A stretch of 64,000 nt of DNA from Thermoleophilia bacterium (GTDB lineage: Bacteria > Actinomycetota > Thermoleophilia > UBA2241), in contig JAWKKE010000001.1 of assembly GCA_041393415.1 (NCBI GenBank), positions 124,001-188,000 of the forward strand, read 5' to 3'. The first letter of the stretch is position 1. Each line of letters begins with the position of its first letter. Made by a program: the position numbers and the translations under genes. Under the pieces are notes generated by a model. That model saw only the letters and a program-made list of their open reading frames with translations, had not been told where the DNA came from and ran no database searches. Positions 61,141-64,000 of this stretch are shown piece by piece.

Positions 61141-61185
61141 ATGGCCGCCGCCGTCCCGGGGCATACTGAGGACGGCGGCGGCCAT
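61141..61185 (+). terminator. Strong hairpin after the DsrMK-like operon
   Basis: Perfect 16-bp stem, ATGGCCGCCGCCGTCC (61141-61156) and its complement (61170-61185), with a 13-nt loop, about 30 bp past the stop. No U run. Confidence 0.7.
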
Positions 61186-61288
61186 GAGCATGCTCGGCAG
61201 CCGGCGCTCCGGATCAGTCCTTCGGACCGAGCCGGCAGTGCGTCTCTCGTCGAGCAACCGGGCGGAAGGTGGGCGGAGGGTAGAAAAT

Positions 61289-61309
61289 ATACCCCATAGG
61301 GTATATGAT
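61289..61309 (+). promoter_or_regulatory. CsoR/CstR-like operator overlapping a -10 hexamer
   Basis: ATACCC-CATA-GGGTAT (61289-61304), extendable to 8-bp arms (ATATACCC/GGGTATAT). The last T begins TATGAT (61304-61309), a good -10. It is the best of three such sites and stands 135 bp before thioredoxin. Confidence 0.7.
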
Positions 61310-61317
61310 GCTCGCCG

Positions 61318-61464
61318 ATGACCAGCGAGGCTGCAGGCAAGAAGGACGCCAAGCCTGCTCTAAGGGTCAACTTCACGGTTAGACCGAGGCAGTATGGGTA
61401 TGGTGCGGCGGAGGGCCGCAGCGACGAAAAGGAGAATCAATGTCCGACGCAGTCAAGACCTTGA
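61318..61464 (+). CDS. Possible leaderless 48-residue ORF overlapping trxA
   Basis: ATG 61318 lies about where transcription from the -10 at 61304-61309 would start, so this frame could be translated without a leader. It encodes a basic peptide (KKDAKPALRVNFTVRPRQYG) and ends 25 bp inside the thioredoxin gene. There is no ribosome-binding site and no homologue I recognise; it may equally be untranslated leader. Confidence 0.25.
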   Translation: MTSEAAGKKDAKPALRVNFTVRPRQYGYGAAEGRSDEKENQCPTQSRP

Positions 61465-61757
61465 CCGACGCAACGTTCGACGCCGATGTGGCTCAGGGCG
61501 ATGTCATCGTCGACTTCTGGGCTCCCTGGTGCGGCCCGTGCCGTATGGTGGGCCCCATCATCGACGAGATCGCCGATACGTACCCCGACAAGGTCACCGT
61601 CGGCAAGCTCAACGTTGACGAGAATCCCGCGACGGCCGGCAAGTACGGCGTCATGAGCATCCCGACGATCATCCTGTTCCGCGACGGTCAACCCGCGAAG
61701 AAGGTCATCGGCGCGCGCCCCAAGGCCGACTTCATCCGCGAGTTCGAGCTCGCGTAG
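61440..61757 (+). CDS. trxA: Thioredoxin
   Basis: A 105-residue cytosolic thiol-disulfide oxidoreductase with the active site WCGPC in VDFWAPWCGPCRMVGP and the cis-proline block GVMSIPTIILFRDGQ. It reduces protein disulfides, Msr enzymes and protein or low-molecular persulfides. ATG 61440 has AAGGAG upstream. No thioredoxin reductase gene is adjacent. The CsoR-like operator upstream links it to the SQR-like and TDT genes. A hairpin follows at 61787-61820. Confidence 0.97.
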   Translation: MSDAVKTLTDATFDADVAQGDVIVDFWAPWCGPCRMVGPIIDEIADTYPDKVTVGKLNVDENPATAGKYGVMSIPTIILFRDGQPAKKVIGARPKADFIREFELA

Positions 61758-61786
61758 CCGCGTACAGCAAGAAGACGTAAGTCACA

Positions 61787-61820
61787 CGCCCTCGGCTGAG
61801 CCAAAGCGCCACCGAGGGCG
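61787..61820 (+). terminator. Hairpin terminator after trxA
   Basis: Perfect 9-bp stem, CGCCCTCGG (61787-61795) and CCGAGGGCG (61812-61820), with a 16-nt loop, 30 bp past the trxA stop. Confidence 0.55.
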
Positions 61821-61841
61821 CGCCGCAGAAACTGGTCCCAC

Positions 61842-61889
61842 CTGGAGGCCGGCGCCACCGAGCTATTCGGATGTGGCGCTGGCCTCCAG
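61842..61889 (-). terminator. Terminator hairpin straddling the stop of the O-antigen-ligase-like gene
   Basis: CTGGAGGCC plus GCGCCAC (61842-61858) pairs with GTGGCGC plus GGCCTCCAG (61873-61889), one mismatch in 17 positions. The 14-nt loop contains the stop codon (61863-61865), so the last codons of the gene form one arm, as in rsgA. Confidence 0.65.
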
Positions 61890-64000
61890 TTCGTCGATGG
61901 CGTCGGTGATGTCGGTCTGGCCGGGCACGCGCTCGTTGAACTCGCGCAACAACTCGAGAGCGTCGTCGCTGCGCTTGACGCGCACGTACAGCCCAGCTAG
62001 TGACAGCACTGCCTCGGCGTCGCGCGGATCGAGCCGCGTGACGTATTCCAGCTCTTCGATCGCGCGGTCAACCTGGTTGTTGCCGGCGTAGGCACGGGCG
62101 AGACGCTTGCGCAGCGCCGTACCGTAGGGTGCCCTCTCGAGTCCCTCGTTGGCCACCGTGATCGCCTTCTCGAAGTAGGCCTCGTCCAGTGACTCGCCGC
62201 CGAGGTTGTAGAGATCGGCGAGCGCTACGTAGTTGTCGTATTCGTCGGGCTCGAACGCAATCGCGTCCTTGAGCGCTTCCTCGGCGGCTTTGAAGTGCGC
62301 CCGCACGCCCGCCGCGTAGGTCGTCGTGTCTTCCCCCGCCTCCTGCGCCTGCCGACCCAGTTCCAGGTAGGCGGTGGCCGTGGCGGCGTGCGCCAGGCCG
62401 AGCTCGGTGCGGTAGATCCCCGTATACGGGCTCAGCTTGACCGCCCACTCGGCCCAATTGACGCGATCGACACCGGTGCTGTTGCGCCCCTGGATGTAGG
62501 CGTAGTCGGCGATGATCGCCAGCGAGGTGTAGCCCACGCCGAGGGCGGCGAGGCCGAGGGCCACGACCGCCGCCACCGTACCCCAACGAGGGGCCGGCAC
62601 CGTGACGAGCCGAGCAGTGGGCGCCAGCACGACGCCGAGCGCCGTCCAGAGCAAGAACGAAGTGCCGGTGACCGAGAGACCAGCGAACAGTTGCACCAGG
62701 TAGCCCACGGCCGCCGCCCAGAAGGCGCCGCGGAGAATGGCCTGCGGTTCCGCGGCGCGTGCAAAGACGGTGCGGAACGAGCGTATCCCCGCCCAGACGA
62801 AGATGCCGTAGAAGAGCAGCATGCCGGGGATACCGACGCCCGCGGCGAGCTGCAGCGGGTAGTTGTGGGCGTTGTCGGCGATCGAGGAACCGCCGGCATC
62901 ACGCACGTACTCGGCCGGCTCGAAGCGCATGAAGACGAGCCGGAAGGTGTCGGCGCCCCAGCCCAGCAACGGGCGATCGCCGATGGCTCCAAGCGCGGCC
63001 TGCCAGATCTCGGTGCGCGTTTGGCCGCTGCCGCCGCTGAACTGGAAGATGGAGCCGAGGCGCTTGGCGAAGTTCATGACCTCGTTTTGGCTCGAGAAGC
63101 TGCGCCAGATGACGCCGAGGCCAAGCGCGGCGCTGATGCCTACCGGCACCCAGTCGACGCGCAGCAAACGTACCCGCTGGCGCCACGCCATCACGGCGAC
63201 GAGCACAACGGCGATGAAACCGCCGATCCAGGCGCCACGCGTGAAGGCGACGATGAGCACGAGCCCGTTGAGGCCAAATCCGGCCCAGTAGATCATCCGC
63301 CAGAGCAGCCGGCGCTCGCTGAGCACGAGCCCGAGGGCGACGGTCACCGAGAAGATGAGAAACCCGCCCAGAAGGTCGGGGTTGCCGTAAGTGGAGAAGG
63401 CGCGGTTGGCTTCGAACGGCAGAGCGGCCCACTTGAAGGGGTCCCAGCCCAGGAACTGCAGCGCGCCGTAACCGGCAACCAGCAGACTCGAGAAGAAGAG
63501 CGCCCGGGCGAGGTCGCGCACCCGGGCGGCGCTGGCCGCGAATTGCATGACGAGGAAGGCCAGGATCGCGTAGTTGACGAACGAGAGCAGACCGTCGTAG
63601 CGCCGCGGCTTGCCGAAGAACGCCATCGGCCAGTGAATCGACGTGACCGTCGTGATCGCCACCCAGCCGAGGAAGACAAGAATGAGCCAGTCGATGGGCG
63701 TGTGACGCAAGGTACCGCCGCGACGCAGCATGTGCCACGCCCACGCCGCCAGCGCGACGAGCGTGCAGACACGCAGCACGTACATCTTGACGATGTCGAA
63801 CACGTCGAACGTGAAGGGCAGATCGGCGCCGAAGATCGTGATGTTGCTCATCGCGATGGGGACGAGGAAGACGGCCGCCAGGAGAGCCCAGAAGGCGACG
63901 CCGAGCGCGCCGCGCGGGAACGCGTCGGCTTCTTCGGGAGCGGCCGTGGCGGCGACCTTGGTGCGCGACTTGGTCGGCGGCCCCGTCTCGCCGGAGGCGA
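61863..64000 (-). CDS. O-antigen-ligase-like membrane protein with C-terminal TPRs, 5' end off the right edge
   Basis: At least 712 residues are visible; the frame is open to the right edge, and the first transmembrane helix (ALGVAFWALLAAVFLVPIA) lies upstream of the ATG at 63851, so the true start is outside the window. About ten or more helices precede a long extracytoplasmic loop typical of the O-antigen ligase (Wzy/WaaL) family; AFTRGAWIGGFIAVVLVAVM and ADNAHNYPLQLAAGVGIPGM are family-like blocks. The last 200 residues are tetratricopeptide repeats (LADLYNLGGESLDEAYFEKA, LEYVTRLDPRDAEAVLSLAG). It probably joins or polymerises surface polysaccharide; the Lys/Thr-rich part before the first helix is cytoplasmic. 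Confidence 0.85.
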   Translation of the reverse strand, partial: ASGETGPPTKSRTKVAATAAPEEADAFPRGALGVAFWALLAAVFLVPIAMSNITIFGADLPFTFDVFDIVKMYVLRVCTLVALAAWAWHMLRRGGTLRHTPIDWLILVFLGWVAITTVTSIHWPMAFFGKPRRYDGLLSFVNYAILAFLVMQFAASAARVRDLARALFFSSLLVAGYGALQFLGWDPFKWAALPFEANRAFSTYGNPDLLGGFLIFSVTVALGLVLSERRLLWRMIYWAGFGLNGLVLIVAFTRGAWIGGFIAVVLVAVMAWRQRVRLLRVDWVPVGISAALGLGVIWRSFSSQNEVMNFAKRLGSIFQFSGGSGQTRTEIWQAALGAIGDRPLLGWGADTFRLVFMRFEPAEYVRDAGGSSIADNAHNYPLQLAAGVGIPGMLLFYGIFVWAGIRSFRTVFARAAEPQAILRGAFWAAAVGYLVQLFAGLSVTGTSFLLWTALGVVLAPTARLVTVPAPRWGTVAAVVALGLAALGVGYTSLAIIADYAYIQGRNSTGVDRVNWAEWAVKLSPYTGIYRTELGLAHAATATAYLELGRQAQEAGEDTTTYAAGVRAHFKAAEEALKDAIAFEPDEYDNYVALADLYNLGGESLDEAYFEKAITVANEGLERAPYGTALRKRLARAYAGNNQVDRAIEELEYVTRLDPRDAEAVLSLAGLYVRVKRSDDALELLREFNERVPGQTDITDAIDELEASATSE

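Larger units (their letters stand above)
61109..61439. other. Intergenic region with terminator and CsoR-like promoter
   Basis: Holds the DsrMK-like operon terminator (61141-61185), the CsoR-like operator and -10 (61289-61309) and a possible short frame at 61318. The untranslated leader of thioredoxin would be about 120 nt if that promoter is used. Confidence 0.6.

Noticed and set aside
1..64000. tRNA, rRNA, tmRNA or CRISPR
   Set aside because: No T-loop GGTTCGAAT-type sequence in either orientation with a matching cloverleaf, no rRNA sequence, and no regularly spaced direct repeats were found by reading. A tRNAscan/Infernal run would be decisive.
1..64000. Insertion sequences, integrases or phage genes
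   Set aside because: No transposase or integrase motif and no terminal inverted repeats flanking a gene block were seen.

Overview
The window is high-GC bacterial chromosome, tightly packed, with frequent GTG/TTG starts, 4-bp stop/start overlaps and GC-rich hairpin terminators. Gene content (long-form RsgA, PanD, two winged-helix HTH_42 proteins, TipA-type MerR regulator, perR-rubrerythrin pair, indolepyruvate oxidoreductase, DsrMK-like module, several GyrI-like proteins) suggests an Actinomycetota lineage, perhaps near Thermoleophilia or Coriobacteriia. That placement is an inference. Both anaerobe-type enzymes (IorAB, rubrerythrin, KamA radical SAM) and oxygen-related enzymes (an alternative-oxidase-like di-iron protein, MsrBA) occur, which fits a facultative or microaerobic life. 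No tRNA, rRNA, CRISPR array, transposase, integrase or phage gene was seen.

Layout. 1-7.3 kb: serine genes (serA, running off the left edge, and a class V aminotransferase), a GAF-GAF-GGDEF-HD-GYP signalling protein, ilvC and a zinc-ribbon protein. 7.4-13.3 kb: TipA-like regulator with a textbook MerR promoter, HAD phosphatase, KamA-like radical SAM enzyme, a carboxyethylornithine-synthase-like reductase, rsgA, panD. 13.3-25.3 kb: META and membrane proteins, msrBA, SDR, AOX-like/DUF3465 pair, argD-like aminotransferase, HTH_42 protein, a methyltransferase with a Gly/Pro tail, TDT transporter, perR-rbr, a methyltransferase/PH-domain pair. 25.3-43.1 kb: GyrI-like proteins, a uracil-DNA glycosylase, three further c-di-GMP-type proteins (one with a dead GGDEF site), an S55-type secreted peptidase, acetyltransferases, DDAH-like hydrolase, amidase, VOC protein. 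43.4-50.9 kb: a lipoprotein, the iorA-iorB-paaK operon, a TetR regulator with a very large operator, hsp20. 50.9-64 kb: SQR-like flavoprotein, divergent acetate-kinase-like protein, CAP-domain secreted protein, the ilvDBN operon, a DsrK/DsrM-like redox pair, thioredoxin, and an O-antigen-ligase-like TPR membrane protein running off the right edge.

How the genes work together. Two functional themes stand out. Branched-chain amino acid synthesis is split between an overlapping ilvD-ilvB-ilvN operon and a distant monocistronic ilvC whose cofactor loop looks NADH-type. A possible sulfide/persulfide response is spread over the window: three 16-bp palindromes of the form ATACCC-N4-GGGTAT, each sharing its last TAT with a -10 hexamer, lie in front of the SQR-like gene, the thioredoxin gene and a TDT-family (sulfite-exporter-type) transporter. 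This resembles a CsoR/CstR-family regulon, whose regulator is not in the window. Next to the thioredoxin is the DsrMK-like membrane thiol/disulfide redox module. I regard this dispersed regulon as the most interesting signal here. A second regulatory trait is the placement of terminator hairpins over stop codons (rsgA and the O-antigen-ligase-like gene).
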